Counted from the stretch's first letter, positions 47,013 to 57,393 are shown. The stretch is DNA of 64,000 nt from Pseudomonas sp. TH10 (GCF_016651255.1 NZ_JAEKEG010000029.1:41295-105294); one strand, 5' to 3'. The notes: a model not told the origin generated them from the sequence alone. Made by a program: numbers and translations.

Positions 47013-48695
47013 TTATCTTTGCTTAGTTTGCCACTCTGCAGACACAAAGTAGTCTTTGTGCTCTCTTGGGAGGCTTTTACCTTTGATCATGTCTGCAGCC
47101 TTTTCTGCAATCATGATGGTAGGAGCGTTCGTGTTGGACGCGATTACTTCCGGCATGACCGATGCATCGGCAACTCTGAGATTCGCAATCCCGCGCACAC
47201 GAAGATCAGGCGTAACAACCGCCATCGGATCGTCCTTTGTGCCCATCCGACATGTACAGGATGGATGATAGGCTGTAGCGACCGCTTTCTTGATCCAAGA
47301 GTCTATCTGCTCATCAGTCTGTACAACCTTACTTGGTTCGAGCTCGTCACCTCGGAGCTCATCGAACGCAGGTTGAGCAACTATTTCACGAGTAAGCTTA
47401 ACTGCCTCCCTCAGAGAAATGATGTCATTTTCAGCTGTCAGGTAATTGAATTTAATGTCGGGCTTAACCGCTGGATCTGCACAGGTGATCTTCAGCTCCC
47501 CTCTGCTATCGGTGCGCATCAAGGTCATATGGATCTGAAAGCTGAAACCTTCATATGGGTTGAAGGTATCGTTTTTGAACGCAAGCGGGAGCATTTCGAG
47601 CTTGAAATTTGGATACTGCAAACCCGATCTTGAGCGGAGGTAAGCGGCAGCTTCGAACTGGTTGCTGGATGCGGCACCAGATCTGTTGAGAAACCAAGAT
47701 ATTCCAGTCAGGTGTTTTTTCGGGAATTTCAAAATCGTTCCTAAGCCGGCCTCTGTTTTGCAACGCCATTTGATAACTAGATCTGGATGATCCTGAAGAT
47801 TGGCACCGACGCCTGGGAGCTCATGAACGATTTTTACATTTGCCTTTTCTAGTACCGCTTTTGGGCCTATACCAGAAAGCTGAAGGAGTTGTGGCGAATT
47901 GAATGCACCGCCGCAAATGATGACTTCACGATTAGCCAGTACTTCGATTTGCCGACCATCTCGACGATACACAATACCTTTGGCGCTTTTGTTCGAAATT
48001 AGGATTCGCTCAGCGAGGGCGCCAGTGACGACATGAAGATTGTCGCGCTTCAGAACGGAACTGGTTAGGTACGCTCGCGCGGTGCTCCAGCGTTCGCCCT
48101 TGTAAATTGTGCATTCGTTGGGGCCGAAGCCCTCTTGCTGAAATGCGTTGGAGTCTTCGGTGGTGGGATACCCAGCTTGCGCACCTGCGAGCATGAACGC
48201 TTTGTTGATGGGATCGGCCATCACATCAGGCCTGTTTACGAACAATGGGCCGTCCGTACCCCGATAATCATTTTTGTTGCCAATACTGGTCTCCGCCTTT
48301 TTAAAGTAAGGTAAAACTCCCGAGTAACCCCATCCTTCGCAGCCGTACTTCTTCTCCCAATTCTCATAATCCAGCGCGTGCCCGCGCGTGTATACCATGC
48401 CGTTGATCGAGGAGGAGCCGCCCAAGACGCGACCACGCGGATGGGCAATCTGACGATTGTTGATGTTTGCATCAGGAGCGGACTCATAAGCCCAGTTATA
48501 TTTCTCGTCGACAAGAAGCCGTTCTACTGCCAAAGGCATGTCGATCGTCCAGCTCTTGTTTGTAGGGCCTGCTTCTACGAGAAGGACATTGATACTTGAT
48601 TCTTCGGACAAGCGCGACGCGATTACGCATCCGCTGGAACCCCCGCCGACTACAATGTAGTCATACTGCTGCAGGGTCTTCGATACAATACCCAT
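47013..48695 (-). CDS. GMC-family FAD alcohol dehydrogenase (choline-dehydrogenase-like)
   Basis: This 560-residue intact protein has the GMC layout: YDYIVVGGGSSGCVIASRLSE (FAD loop), GRVLGGSSSINGMVYTRG, GGAFNSPQLLQLSGIG (GMC signature 2) and the catalytic His and Asn in YHPSCTCRMG and TNAPTIM. It is the BetA/AlkJ branch, oxidising primary alcohols to aldehydes. The C-terminus lacks BetA's mitochondrial-type tail. Product aldehyde could be passed to the aldehyde dehydrogenase at 37661. No signal peptide. Confidence 0.9.
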   Translation of the reverse strand: MGIVSKTLQQYDYIVVGGGSSGCVIASRLSEESSINVLLVEAGPTNKSWTIDMPLAVERLLVDEKYNWAYESAPDANINNRQIAHPRGRVLGGSSSINGMVYTRGHALDYENWEKKYGCEGWGYSGVLPYFKKAETSIGNKNDYRGTDGPLFVNRPDVMADPINKAFMLAGAQAGYPTTEDSNAFQQEGFGPNECTIYKGERWSTARAYLTSSVLKRDNLHVVTGALAERILISNKSAKGIVYRRDGRQIEVLANREVIICGGAFNSPQLLQLSGIGPKAVLEKANVKIVHELPGVGANLQDHPDLVIKWRCKTEAGLGTILKFPKKHLTGISWFLNRSGAASSNQFEAAAYLRSRSGLQYPNFKLEMLPLAFKNDTFNPYEGFSFQIHMTLMRTDSRGELKITCADPAVKPDIKFNYLTAENDIISLREAVKLTREIVAQPAFDELRGDELEPSKVVQTDEQIDSWIKKAVATAYHPSCTCRMGTKDDPMAVVTPDLRVRGIANLRVADASVMPEVIASNTNAPTIMIAEKAADMIKGKSLPREHKDYFVSAEWQTKQR

Positions 48696-48882
48696 CTCTT
48701 ACTCCTAGACGTCAATCGATGCTTACCACATTGTTTTTGTGTTTTATTGCCGTGAGGCTTGCTGCTGGTTCTTTGCGTGATATGCCTTAGGCTCCTAAGT
48801 GGTGCCCAGGATCAAACAGAGTGCGAGCGCGCGTTAGTTCTTAGGCCCCGCACTCGCAACTATTTGCCTGTGGCTTGAAACG

Positions 48883-49996
48883 TCAGTCTTCCAACATGCT
48901 GTTGAGATTTTCGACGGCCTCAACGTACTCGCCCAGCATCTCAGCGAAGATCTGGCGAACTGTTGTCTCCTGCTTCATATCTCCTACAATCTGACCTACC
49001 GCATACGTCCAGTAGTCGAAGCGGCGTACGCGTTCCGCCCGGCGCAGTGGTACGCCGCCGAGGATTGATTGCAGTGGGAAGGTAAGAGGTTTCACCTCTT
49101 CGTTTTTGTCCCAAGCTTCGGTGTAGTTGCTGCGAAGGATCCGGCAGTTCTTACCGGTCAGAGCCTTACTCACTACAGCGTCTTCCGACTTGGATTCGAA
49201 CAAGCGCTCCTTCATGTTCGGAGTCAGGTCACTTTCACGAGTGCCCAGCCATACAGAACCGCACCAAGCGCCAGCCGCACCTAAGGCCATCGCTGCAACA
49301 AACTGACGGCCTCGACCGACACCGCCCGCAGCCAAGACGGGAATTGGAGCCATTGCGTCGACGAGTTGCGGCCATAAAACCATTGAGCCTACGCGGCCAA
49401 CGTGACCACCTGCTTCTGCCCCTTGGGCAATTAGAACGTCGACGCCTACTTCTTTCTGCTTGATAGCGTGATCGAGATTGCCGACTAGCGCGCCTACCTT
49501 GAGACCGTGCTCGTGGACTAAATCTACTATACGCTTGGGAGCAGCTCCCATTGCGCTAACGATGAGACTTCACACCGGGGTGACGAAGCGCAATCTGCAG
49601 CGAGCGCTCACTGTCACTCGGGGTCATCTTCATCTTGTCTGCGTGTTCTTGAGCGAACTCTTTAGCGTCATCGTCCGGAAGCTCAGGAATGCCAGCGTCC
49701 GTCATCATGCGATCAACAAACTGACGGTGACCCTCAGGCAAGATCTTGGCCGGATCACGGTCGTCAGTCAGCGGGGCGAACGAACCGGGGAATACGATAT
49801 CGACACCATAAGGTTTGCCGTCGATTCGCTCATCGATCCATTTCAGTGAAACCTCAAGCTCCTCCGGAGTCATCCAGGCAGCTCCCAGAATTCCCATGCC
49901 GCCGGCCTTTGAGGCTTCAAGCACTACATCGCGGCAGTGGGAGAAAGCGAAGAGGGGGATGTCGATCCCAAACATTTCAGTGACTGCGGTACGCAT
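48883..49996 (-). CDS. Nitronate-monooxygenase-like FMN enzyme (frameshifted)
   Basis: Start ATG 49996. One extra T near 49564 splits it; corrected length is ~370 residues. It is a TIM-barrel FMN protein of the NMO/2-nitropropane dioxygenase family, with KAGGMGILGAAWMTPEE, IAQGAEAGGHVG, LAAGGVGRGRQFVAAMALGA and an FMN phosphate-binding loop. Many members are not true nitronate oxidases. It is divergent from etfB (50291) across ~290 bp. Confidence 0.8.
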
Positions 49997-50290
49997 AAGA
50001 GACCTCTGGTATTGCCGGCTGGTGCGGCGCTTCTATGTCAAATGGGGAGTGCCGACAGTGCCGGCAGGCTTCCTGGAAAATATCTTAGACCCGTGAGTCT
50101 TTTTGTATACTGCAAAGTCAAAAGGTTGTACATTCGGTCTCAAGTCACCTTCTCCAGCCCCCTCAAAAAGGAGGCCTTCTTCTAGTAAGCGGTCGTAGAA
50201 ATCGGTCGTTGTCCTTGAGGTAGAGCCAAGGGCAGTTGGGAGGCTATTACTACTCCACCGTGTGAAATGCTGGCACCCTAGGAGCATCGC

Positions 50291-51082
50291 ATGCATATCG
50301 TTGTAACCCTTAAGCAAGTATTCGATCCCAATACTCCACCTGTATTATTGCAGGTTGCTCCGGATGAAAAATCGATCGAGATGCGCTCGGGCATGAGTCC
50401 CGTCCTCAACGGCTATGACGCAAACGCAGTTGAGGAAGCGTTAAAGATCAAGGACGCTGTCGGAGGAACCGTTACGGTAGTTACCGTCGGAGATGACAAC
50501 GCTATTGCGCAATTGCGAAGAGCCATTGCGATGGGGGCAGATGGCGGCGTCCTAATAAAGGGAGCTGCTGGTCTGGACTGCGATAGCTTCGTAATTGCTA
50601 ATCAGCTTGCGAAAGCAATTCAAAAGATCGGCAGCGTCGACCTCGTACTTTCCGGGAAAGCATCTTCCGATACTGACGCGGGTCAAACTCACCTGATCCT
50701 CGCAGAGAAATTGGGCTTCGCCTCCGTATCTCCAGTCAAAGCGATCGTTCAAGTTGAACAGGGTGCACTGGTAGTCGATCGGATGGGAGACGACGTTACA
50801 CAGCGTCTTAAAGCTCGTTTGCCCTTATTAGTCGGTATTTCTAACGAAGCCAACAAGCCCCGTATCGCAGGGTTGAAGGGGGTAATGATGGCGAAAAAAG
50901 TTGCTATCCCAACTTGGACAGATGCTGATCTGGGTGGCGTCTCAGCGGCATCGATGGTGGCGCTCAAAAGGCTCTACATCAAACCTCCTGTGAAGGTTGA
51001 TACCGTAATGATTTCTGAGGGCTCCGACGAAGCCAATGGTCGTGCATTGGCGGATCGTCTGGTTCAAGAAGGGGTGATCTGA
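50291..51082 (+). CDS. etfB: Electron transfer flavoprotein beta subunit, first pair
   Basis: This 263-residue intact protein has the ETF-beta core: MHIVVTLKQVFDPN at the start, NGYDANAVEEALKIKD, RRAIAMGADGGVLI and DAGQTHLILAEKLG (AMP-binding). It is longer than and clearly different from the beta subunit at 54899, so it is a separate lineage, of the kind found beside dimethylglycine/sarcosine-type dehydrogenases. It ends at the start of the alpha subunit gene (TGATG overlap). ETF passes electrons from dehydrogenases to ETF-quinone oxidoreductase. Confidence 0.9.
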   Translation: MHIVVTLKQVFDPNTPPVLLQVAPDEKSIEMRSGMSPVLNGYDANAVEEALKIKDAVGGTVTVVTVGDDNAIAQLRRAIAMGADGGVLIKGAAGLDCDSFVIANQLAKAIQKIGSVDLVLSGKASSDTDAGQTHLILAEKLGFASVSPVKAIVQVEQGALVVDRMGDDVTQRLKARLPLLVGISNEANKPRIAGLKGVMMAKKVAIPTWTDADLGGVSAASMVALKRLYIKPPVKVDTVMISEGSDEANGRALADRLVQEGVI

Positions 51083-52052
51083 TGTCGAGCATTGTAGTTT
51101 TTGGCGAGATTCAAGGTGGTCGTGCAATCCAGGCTTCTGCCGAAGCAGTCACTGCTGCGCAAGGTGTGCGAGTTGGCGACACAAAAATCGTTGGCGCACT
51201 GATCGGCTACGGTATTGATAATCCAACCGTCATATTTGATGCGGTCGGGTTAGATCAATTGTTGGTCGTTGATGATGCTCAAGTTGCGCAATACACCTGT
51301 GAGGCTTTCGTCAGTGCTGCTGCTGAGATCGCGAAGTCGGCTGGTGCGGAACTCATTATCGTGCCGCATACATCGAACACGTTGGAATGGGCGCCTCGTC
51401 TAGCCGCTCGCTTAAACGCTGCGTTGGTGACCAACTGTACTGCACTGGAACTCGTAGACAACGTCCTTCAAGCCACCAAGCCGGTCTGTGGCGGAGCAGT
51501 CCAAGCGCAGTATTCGATTACCAGTGAACTCACTGTAGTTACTCTCTCGGCAGGTGCGTTCGCTGCGGCTGAGAAGGGGCGTCCGCTACTGTTGAAACAG
51601 TCGCTTTGAACGTGATTGACAACCCTGTGAGCGTGGTCGAAACCATATCGGAAGAAGCATCGGATGGCCCATCTCTGCGGACTGCAAAGATAGTGGTGTC
51701 GGGTGGTATCGGGATCGGAAGCGCCGATAACTGGAAAGTTATTGAAGAGTCCGCCAAGGGCCTCAACGCTGCCGTAGGTGCAACACGTGCGGCGGTCGAG
51801 ATGGGCTGGGTACCTACTACTAAGCAAGTAGGTTTCAGCGGTCTAAAGGTCTCAGCCGATCTATATGTCGCCGCTGGTATTTCCGGTGCCATTCACCACT
51901 TGGCCGGCATCAGCCGAGTCAAGAATGTCGTCGCAATCAACAGCGATGGTGAAGCGAACATTTTCAGCGTGGCGAATTATGGCGTGGTCGGCGATGCGAA
52001 AGCCGTCCTGCCTGCTTTCGTGGCGCGTGTACAAGAGTTGCGTAGCAAGTAG
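51082..52052 (+). CDS. etfA: Electron transfer flavoprotein alpha subunit, first pair (frameshifted)
   Basis: Loss of one G near 51588 splits it; corrected length is ~323 residues. The N-terminal half carries the alpha/beta fold (FGEIQGGRAIQASAEAV). The C-terminal FAD domain is typical: VVSGGIGIGSADNW, AAVEMGWVPTTKQVG, YVAAGISGAIHHLAGI and INSDGEANIFSVANYGVVGDA. It overlaps etfB and precedes the FAD/NAD oxidoreductase gene by 10 bp, suggesting electrons come from the dehydrogenase encoded there. Confidence 0.9.
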
Positions 52053-52062
52053 GTTTACGGCC

Positions 52063-53094
52063 ATGACTATTACAAAAGAACAGGTTGTCGTCGTCGGTGC
52101 GGGCGTTGCGGGTTGTACCGCCGCGTTAGAGGCTGCGCGTCGAGGACTTACCGTGACACTTATTGATGAACACCCCCAAAACACTACGGCCATGAGTTTG
52201 GATGCACCTTACTTTTACGGTGCTCGCCTTGCTCCTGTCCTGTCGGATGAGGGAACCATTGCGGATCGCGTATTGGGTTCAAACGACCTGCTGATGGATT
52301 GTCTGGAAGCTGGCGTGGAAGTGCTGACCAATACTTGTGTATGGGGCCTATTTGTTCCAGGCGCCAACAATGAGCACATGGAATGCAGCCAAGTTGGCCT
52401 AGCAGACGCAGAGAAGTCCTGGATGCTGGGTTTCGACTATTTGATCGTGGCTTCCGGTGCTCGGGATCTGGTGCTGTCATTCGACGGTTGGCATCTGCCG
52501 GGTGTACTAGGCGCAAAAGGGGCCACGACCTTACTAGGCAAGTATCAAGCACTCGGTGGTAATCAGGTGCTGATTCTCGGTTCGGGAAACCTAGCGCTGC
52601 AACTCGCGAGCCAAGCGATTGAAGCAGGTGTCAATGTTGTAGGTATCGTCGAGGCTGCCGATGAGGTTCAGGGTGATTCAGTTCTCGCTGGATCGCTGAA
52701 AGCGCAAGGAGTGGAGGTTTTCACCGGCTATTGCATCCAGAAGACGATGGGTGTGAATGAGGTTAGCGGTGCGATTCTCGTCCCCGTTTCTGACAAGAGC
52801 TTAGAGCCAGTACAGATCACTTGCGACACTGTGTGCATGGCCTACGGAGTCGTACCCAACATAGAGCTTATGGCCTCTGCAGGTGGCGCAGTCGATTTCG
52901 ATGCTGCTCGGGGTGGCTGGGCTCCACTGTTGTCTGTTGATTTCGAAACTTCGCTTCGAAATGTGTTCGTTGCGGGTGATGCATCGGGTGTTACTGAAGC
53001 TGCGCTTATTAGCCCAGAAGTTTCTATTTACCAAGGTCAGCGGATTGCAGCTGCAATCGCTGTGCGCGAAAGGCCAGGCGGAGAGCGTGATTGA
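52063..53094 (+). CDS. Opine/HcnB-like FAD-NAD(P) oxidoreductase, alpha subunit
   Basis: ATG 52063, 343 residues. It has two dinucleotide folds: VVVVGAGVAGCTAALEAARRG at the N-terminus and VLILGSGNLALQLASQA mid-protein, and a C-terminal VFVAGDASGV. This is the pyridine-nucleotide-disulphide-oxidoreductase fold of OoxA/HcnB subunits that partner DAO-type subunits in opine, cyanide-forming or amine dehydrogenases. Family members end in a [2Fe-2S] BFD-like domain; that domain is encoded in the next, overlapping frame. Confidence 0.85.
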   Translation: MTITKEQVVVVGAGVAGCTAALEAARRGLTVTLIDEHPQNTTAMSLDAPYFYGARLAPVLSDEGTIADRVLGSNDLLMDCLEAGVEVLTNTCVWGLFVPGANNEHMECSQVGLADAEKSWMLGFDYLIVASGARDLVLSFDGWHLPGVLGAKGATTLLGKYQALGGNQVLILGSGNLALQLASQAIEAGVNVVGIVEAADEVQGDSVLAGSLKAQGVEVFTGYCIQKTMGVNEVSGAILVPVSDKSLEPVQITCDTVCMAYGVVPNIELMASAGGAVDFDAARGGWAPLLSVDFETSLRNVFVAGDASGVTEAALISPEVSIYQGQRIAAAIAVRERPGGERD

Positions 53095-53566
53095 GGCTCC
53101 AGCGGTGAGTTCCGATTCACGGTCTGTCTACCCGCCACAATATTGGCTGGATGCTTTGGTCAACGCTGGCGGTATGGATGTCATGGCATGCCAGTGTGAG
53201 GATGTAAGTCGGCGAGAGTTGGTCGAGGTGCAAGCGCCAAAGTATTTGGCCTCCACGCATAGCAGCCCTTGCGATGCAGCTAAAACATTCGTTGCAGAAG
53301 GTCGCGCGAGTCAGGACATGCTTAAGCGGATGACCCGTGTAGGGATGGGGCACTGCCAGGGCCGTCGATGCCGAGAACAGTCGGCGATGCTGCTGGCAGG
53401 CGTATCAGGGGTCGAGCTTCGCGATGTTTCGCCTGGAAGCTATCGAGTACCTGTCCGTGCGCTGCCTTTGAATATCATTCGTGCGCACGATGAGCCCAAG
53501 GAAATGAGGGACACATGGCCGACATGGTTACACCCGGTCGAAGACACCATCCCTGGCGCTCATTGA
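53086..53566 (+). CDS. BFD-like [2Fe-2S] domain, separate gene or frameshifted C-terminus
   Basis: Possible start GTG 53086 with GGAG upstream, overlapping the previous stop by 9 bp. Its ~159 residues hold MACQCEDVSRRELVE and GMGHCQGRRCREQ, the CxC...CxxxxC ligands of bacterioferritin-associated-ferredoxin-like [2Fe-2S] domains. In HcnB/OoxA this domain is fused. Either one base is wrong near 53085, giving a ~490-residue fusion of normal length, or the protein is truly split and translationally coupled. The many one-base errors in this window favour the first. Confidence 0.65.
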
Positions 53567-53591
53567 GTAGCTCTGCAGGTAAGAGGTTTGT

Positions 53592-54752
53592 ATGCAAAAC
53601 GCAGATGTTGTGATTATCGGCGCAGGAATTACGGGACTTGCATCCGCATATTGGCTGGCGAAGGCGGGCGCGAAGGTTATTGTTCTCGATAAGGGGCGTA
53701 CGGCTGCAGAAGCTTCTTCCCGTGCCACCGGGTTTCTTAGCTTGCGAGGCGAGCAGCCGATGGAGTCCGCTCTAGCCGCTGAGGCAGAGAAACTTTGGGA
53801 TACGTTGGACGAAGAGCTTGGATACCCAACCGAGTGGAAGCAGCAAGGCCGTTTGTGGGTAGCTACCAACGCCCAAGAATGGGCGGACATGCAGATCACT
53901 TACGAGCATTTCTGCACAACTGCCATTCCGTTCGAACTCATCGATAGTGATCAATGCCGTAAGATAGTTCCATCACTTATGCCTGGAGTAGTAGGTGGGA
54001 TTCACACTCATCGTTCAGGACATGGTAACCCGCAACGAACGTCCCAAGCCTTCGCTTGGGCGTTTCAGGATCGCGGTGGCGTTGTCCTCGAAAACAGTCC
54101 CGCGCTGGACATTCTGGTAGAGGGTGGACGAGTCAAAGGCGTAAGAACACCGGATTCGATTATCTACGCTCCTATTGTCGTGAACTGTGCAGGGCCGCAA
54201 CTCGCGAAGATCGGTGAGATGGTCGGCATTACTATTCCAATAGCGACAGTACGCCTGGAGTCGATGGTTACGGCCCCGCTGCCGCCGCTCTTCGATGTTG
54301 CGATGGTCGGCAATGGTTTGTCCCTTAGGCAGACGCGTCGCGGCAATATCCACTTCAATGGTGGCCCTCACGAGTGGATTGATGTCAGTCTTACTGAAGA
54401 ATCTGCCAAGCCCAACACACCTGTCATTCGTAACATAGCGGGACGCTTGGCTGAGTTGATGCCATCTATTGCTCATACTCCTCTTCTTCGGTGTTGGGCA
54501 GGTATTGTAGATGTAACACCAGACCAGGTGTGTATCGTTGATAGGCTCTCGGAGCCTGAAGGTTTGATTATTGCTTGTACTTCCGGGCACGGTTTCGGTA
54601 TGGCTGTGAGCGTGGGTGTTGCTGTTAAAGATCTTGCCCTTGAGGGCAAAACTTCAATGCCCATCGATGCACTGAAACTAAGTCGATTTGACAACCTTCC
54701 TTCTAATTGGAAGGAGCTCAGGAAGTGGCAGCCAGGTAGTTTCAATACTTAA
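53592..54752 (+). CDS. DAO-type FAD oxidoreductase, beta subunit (OoxB/HcnC/sarcosine-oxidase-beta-like)
   Basis: This 386-residue intact protein has VVIIGAGITGLASAYWLAKAGAKVIVLDKG at the N-terminus, a SSRATGFLSLRGEQ FAD-contact region and the C-terminal CWAGIVDVTPDQVCIVDR and ACTSGHGFGMAVSVG of sarcosine-oxidase-like enzymes. Together with the two proteins upstream it would form an alpha-beta flavoprotein oxidising a secondary or tertiary amine, with the imine product hydrolysed or reduced. It lies between two ETF pairs, so its electron acceptor is probably ETF rather than oxygen. Confidence 0.85.
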   Translation: MQNADVVIIGAGITGLASAYWLAKAGAKVIVLDKGRTAAEASSRATGFLSLRGEQPMESALAAEAEKLWDTLDEELGYPTEWKQQGRLWVATNAQEWADMQITYEHFCTTAIPFELIDSDQCRKIVPSLMPGVVGGIHTHRSGHGNPQRTSQAFAWAFQDRGGVVLENSPALDILVEGGRVKGVRTPDSIIYAPIVVNCAGPQLAKIGEMVGITIPIATVRLESMVTAPLPPLFDVAMVGNGLSLRQTRRGNIHFNGGPHEWIDVSLTEESAKPNTPVIRNIAGRLAELMPSIAHTPLLRCWAGIVDVTPDQVCIVDRLSEPEGLIIACTSGHGFGMAVSVGVAVKDLALEGKTSMPIDALKLSRFDNLPSNWKELRKWQPGSFNT

Positions 54753-54898
54753 TATTGAATGGTTTTTGGCGAAATATGCCATTGTTAGATATTAAGCATT
54801 AATGGTCAGTGCCCTTTATTCCATTAATTGGTAGTCGGGTGTTGAGGAATATTTCGTCTTATAACTACGCTTTGAAGAGTAGGGTAGGAGCAGCAGGC

Positions 54899-55648
54899 AT
54901 GAAAATTGTCGTTCCCGTAAAACGTGTTGTGGATTACAACGTCAAAATCCGAGTGAAACAAGATGGGTCGGGAGTTGAACTCGAAAATCTCAAAATGTCG
55001 ATGAATCCATTCGACGAAATTTCCGTTGAAGAGGCTGTCCGACTGAAAGAGAGCGGTCTTGACGCAGAAATCATCGTGGTGTCAGTCGGTACTGCCAAGT
55101 CCGAAGAAACGCTTCGCACTGCTTTGGCGATGGGGGCTGATAGAGCCATCCTCGTTCTGACGGAAAGTTTGGTAGAGCCTCTGGCGGTGGCGAAGATCCT
55201 TAAAGGTATCTGTGATGCTGAGCAGCCTGGCCTAATCTTTGTCGGTAAGCAGGCAATTGATGACGACAGCAGTCAGACCGGTCAGATGCTGGCTGCACTC
55301 TTGGACGCATCGCAGGCGACCTTCGCTTCTAAAGTCGAAGTTGATGCCGCCGGTGCCACAATTACCCGCGAGGTCGATGGTGGTTCTCAAACCGTTCGAG
55401 TGACTCTTCCGGCGGTGATCACCACCGATTTGCGCCTAAACGAACCGCGTTACGCGTCCCTTCCGAACATCATGAAAGCGAAGAAAAAGCCATTGGAAAG
55501 GAAGACGCCGGATGATTACGGTGTCGACGTGACACCGCGTCTGAAAGTCCTGAAAGTTCAAGAGCCGCCTGTGCGCAAAGCTGGCATTCGTGTTAATTCG
55601 GTGGCTGAGTTGGTTGAAAAGCTCAAAGCCGAATCAGTCATTGTTTGA
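54899..55648 (+). CDS. etfB: Electron transfer flavoprotein beta subunit, second pair
   Basis: ATG 54899 ([23 protein letters not shown]) is the canonical etfB start; a longer frame to 54809 is unlikely. The 249-residue intact protein has [31 protein letters not shown] and [15 protein letters not shown]. It is the ordinary fatty-acid-oxidation type of ETF, unlike the first pair. The gap of 146 bp upstream may hold its own promoter. Confidence 0.95.
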   Translation: MKIVVPVKRVVDYNVKIRVKQDGSGVELENLKMSMNPFDEISVEEAVRLKESGLDAEIIVVSVGTAKSEETLRTALAMGADRAILVLTESLVEPLAVAKILKGICDAEQPGLIFVGKQAIDDDSSQTGQMLAALLDASQATFASKVEVDAAGATITREVDGGSQTVRVTLPAVITTDLRLNEPRYASLPNIMKAKKKPLERKTPDDYGVDVTPRLKVLKVQEPPVRKAGIRVNSVAELVEKLKAESVIV

Positions 55649-55661
55649 GTAGGTTATTACC

Positions 55662-56590
55662 ATGACAGTTCTCGTTCTTGCTGATTATGCTGCTGGCGTC
55701 CTCGCTGATGATGTTGCCAAGGCTGTCGGCGCCGCCCAGAAATTCCAAACTGACGTTCATGTTCTCATCGCCGGTTATGCCGTCGATGACGTTGCTTCCC
55801 AGGCTGGCAAGCTTGAAGGCGTGGCGAAAGTCTTATTGGCCGATGATGCATCTTTAGAACATCAGTTGCCGGAGTCCATTGCCAGTCTTGTGGTCAAACT
55901 GGCTCCTCAGTACGAGGTCATCCTCGCTGCTGCTTCCACCGCCGGTAAATCGGTACTTCCGCGTATCGCTGCCAAGCTTGATGTCATGCAGGTTTCTGAA
56001 GTAATCGAGGTCATCTCGCCTGACACGTTCGCGCGACCTATCTATGCCGGAAACGCTATCCAAGTCATCCAGTCTTCAGACGCCAAGAAAGTCCTCACTA
56101 TTCGTGCAACTGCTTTCGACGCTGTTGGTACCACAGGAGCTGCCACTATTGAGGCTCTGAGCGTTACCGCTGATGTCGTGCCCACCACTTTTGTTTCCAA
56201 CGTTTTGGCGACGAGTGAACGACCTGGCTTGGCCTCGGCCAAAATCGTGGTAGCGGGGGGCGTGCCTTGGGCTCGGCCGAAAAATTCACAGCTACGTTGA
56301 GCCCGCTCGCCGACAAGCTAGGCGCTGCCATTGGTGCGTCCCGTGCCGCCGTAGATTCGGGCTTTGCCCCGAACGATTGGCAGATTGGCCAAACCGGTAA
56401 AATTGTTGCCCCCGAGCTCTATTTCGCCTGTGGTATTTCGGGCGCAATTCAGCATCTCGCAGGCATGACTGGCTCAAAGGTCATCGTTGCAATCAACAAG
56501 GACGAAGAGGCGCCTATTTTCCAGGTCGCTGATTACGGATTGGTGGGAGATGTCTTCGAGATCATCCCTGAATTAACCAAAGCGTTGTAA
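55662..56590 (+). CDS. etfA: Electron transfer flavoprotein alpha subunit, second pair (frameshifted)
   Basis: Loss of one G in a G run near 56259 splits it; corrected length is ~309 residues. It starts MTVLVLADY and has the C-terminal FAD motifs [51 protein letters not shown] and [21 protein letters not shown]. It follows etfB by 13 bp. Two complete ETFs in one cluster imply either two dehydrogenases or one ETF kept as a regulated copy. Confidence 0.95.
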
Positions 56591-56610
56591 TCCAGTTTTT
56601 GGAGAGTTTC

Positions 56611-57393
56611 ATGGGCGTAAAGATCAATTTCATCAATCCATTTGGTACCGACGCTTACAATGGTCTGATTATGGAGACTATGGCTTCATACTTGACCGGT
56701 GGAGCTGAACTCGTCGTGAGCAATACCGAGAATTGCCCGGAAAACATTGATTATTATTACAATAAGCATTTGATCGAAGAGGCCATCTTTGAGAGCTGCA
56801 TCAAGGCGGAAAAGGACGGCTTCGATGCTGTCATTGTCGGCTGCTGCTACGATCCAGGTGTACGCGTTGCGCGCGAGCTCGTCGACATCCCGGTCATTGG
56901 CCCGTTAGAAGCGACTATGCAACTCGCTCCTTACTACGGCCATGAGTATGTATTGGTGACCGACCATCACAAGGCCGTTCCGTATCTGCGGGACATGGTT
57001 CGCCTTTACGGTGAAGATGCGCATTGCCGCAAAGTAGACTGCATTGACTGGTGGGTGACCGACATGATCCAGGATACCGCCGGTGTCGCACGTGATGCTG
57101 TCGCCGCCGCTACGAAGATCCGTCAAGAGGCTGAAGCAGACGTTTGTATCCTCGGCTGCACCATCATTTCAGCGTCTTACGAAAAATCGATCATGGAAGG
57201 CGCGAAACGTGATGTCTCCATCCTGAACCCAAACACTATGGCACTGAAACTTGCACAGTCCCTAGCTGAGCTGAAGCAACAAGGTGCGTATGCGATTAGT
57301 CGCCGGGCTTACTATCAGAATTTGAAGGATCGGAACGCTGAAGAGTTCGCAAGTGTTCGTAAGCATTTTGCGAATCGCAAGCCAAACGCGTAA
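56611..57393 (+). CDS. Asp/Glu/hydantoin racemase family protein
   Basis: Start ATG 56611 with GGAGAG upstream; 260 residues, intact. It has the two-cysteine racemase layout: VIVGCCYDPG near residue 75 and CILGCTIIS near 185, with IPVIGPLEA between. Members racemise or isomerise amino acids, hydantoins or maleate. It is the last gene of the ETF operon, followed by a terminator. Its 3' end is duplicated at 57645-57890. Confidence 0.85.
   Translation: MGVKINFINPFGTDAYNGLIMETMASYLTGGAELVVSNTENCPENIDYYYNKHLIEEAIFESCIKAEKDGFDAVIVGCCYDPGVRVARELVDIPVIGPLEATMQLAPYYGHEYVLVTDHHKAVPYLRDMVRLYGEDAHCRKVDCIDWWVTDMIQDTAGVARDAVAAATKIRQEAEADVCILGCTIISASYEKSIMEGAKRDVSILNPNTMALKLAQSLAELKQQGAYAISRRAYYQNLKDRNAEEFASVRKHFANRKPNA

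Noticed and set aside
47010..47633. 207-codon plus-strand ORF
   Set aside because: It is antisense to the GMC oxidoreductase, which shows the full family signature.
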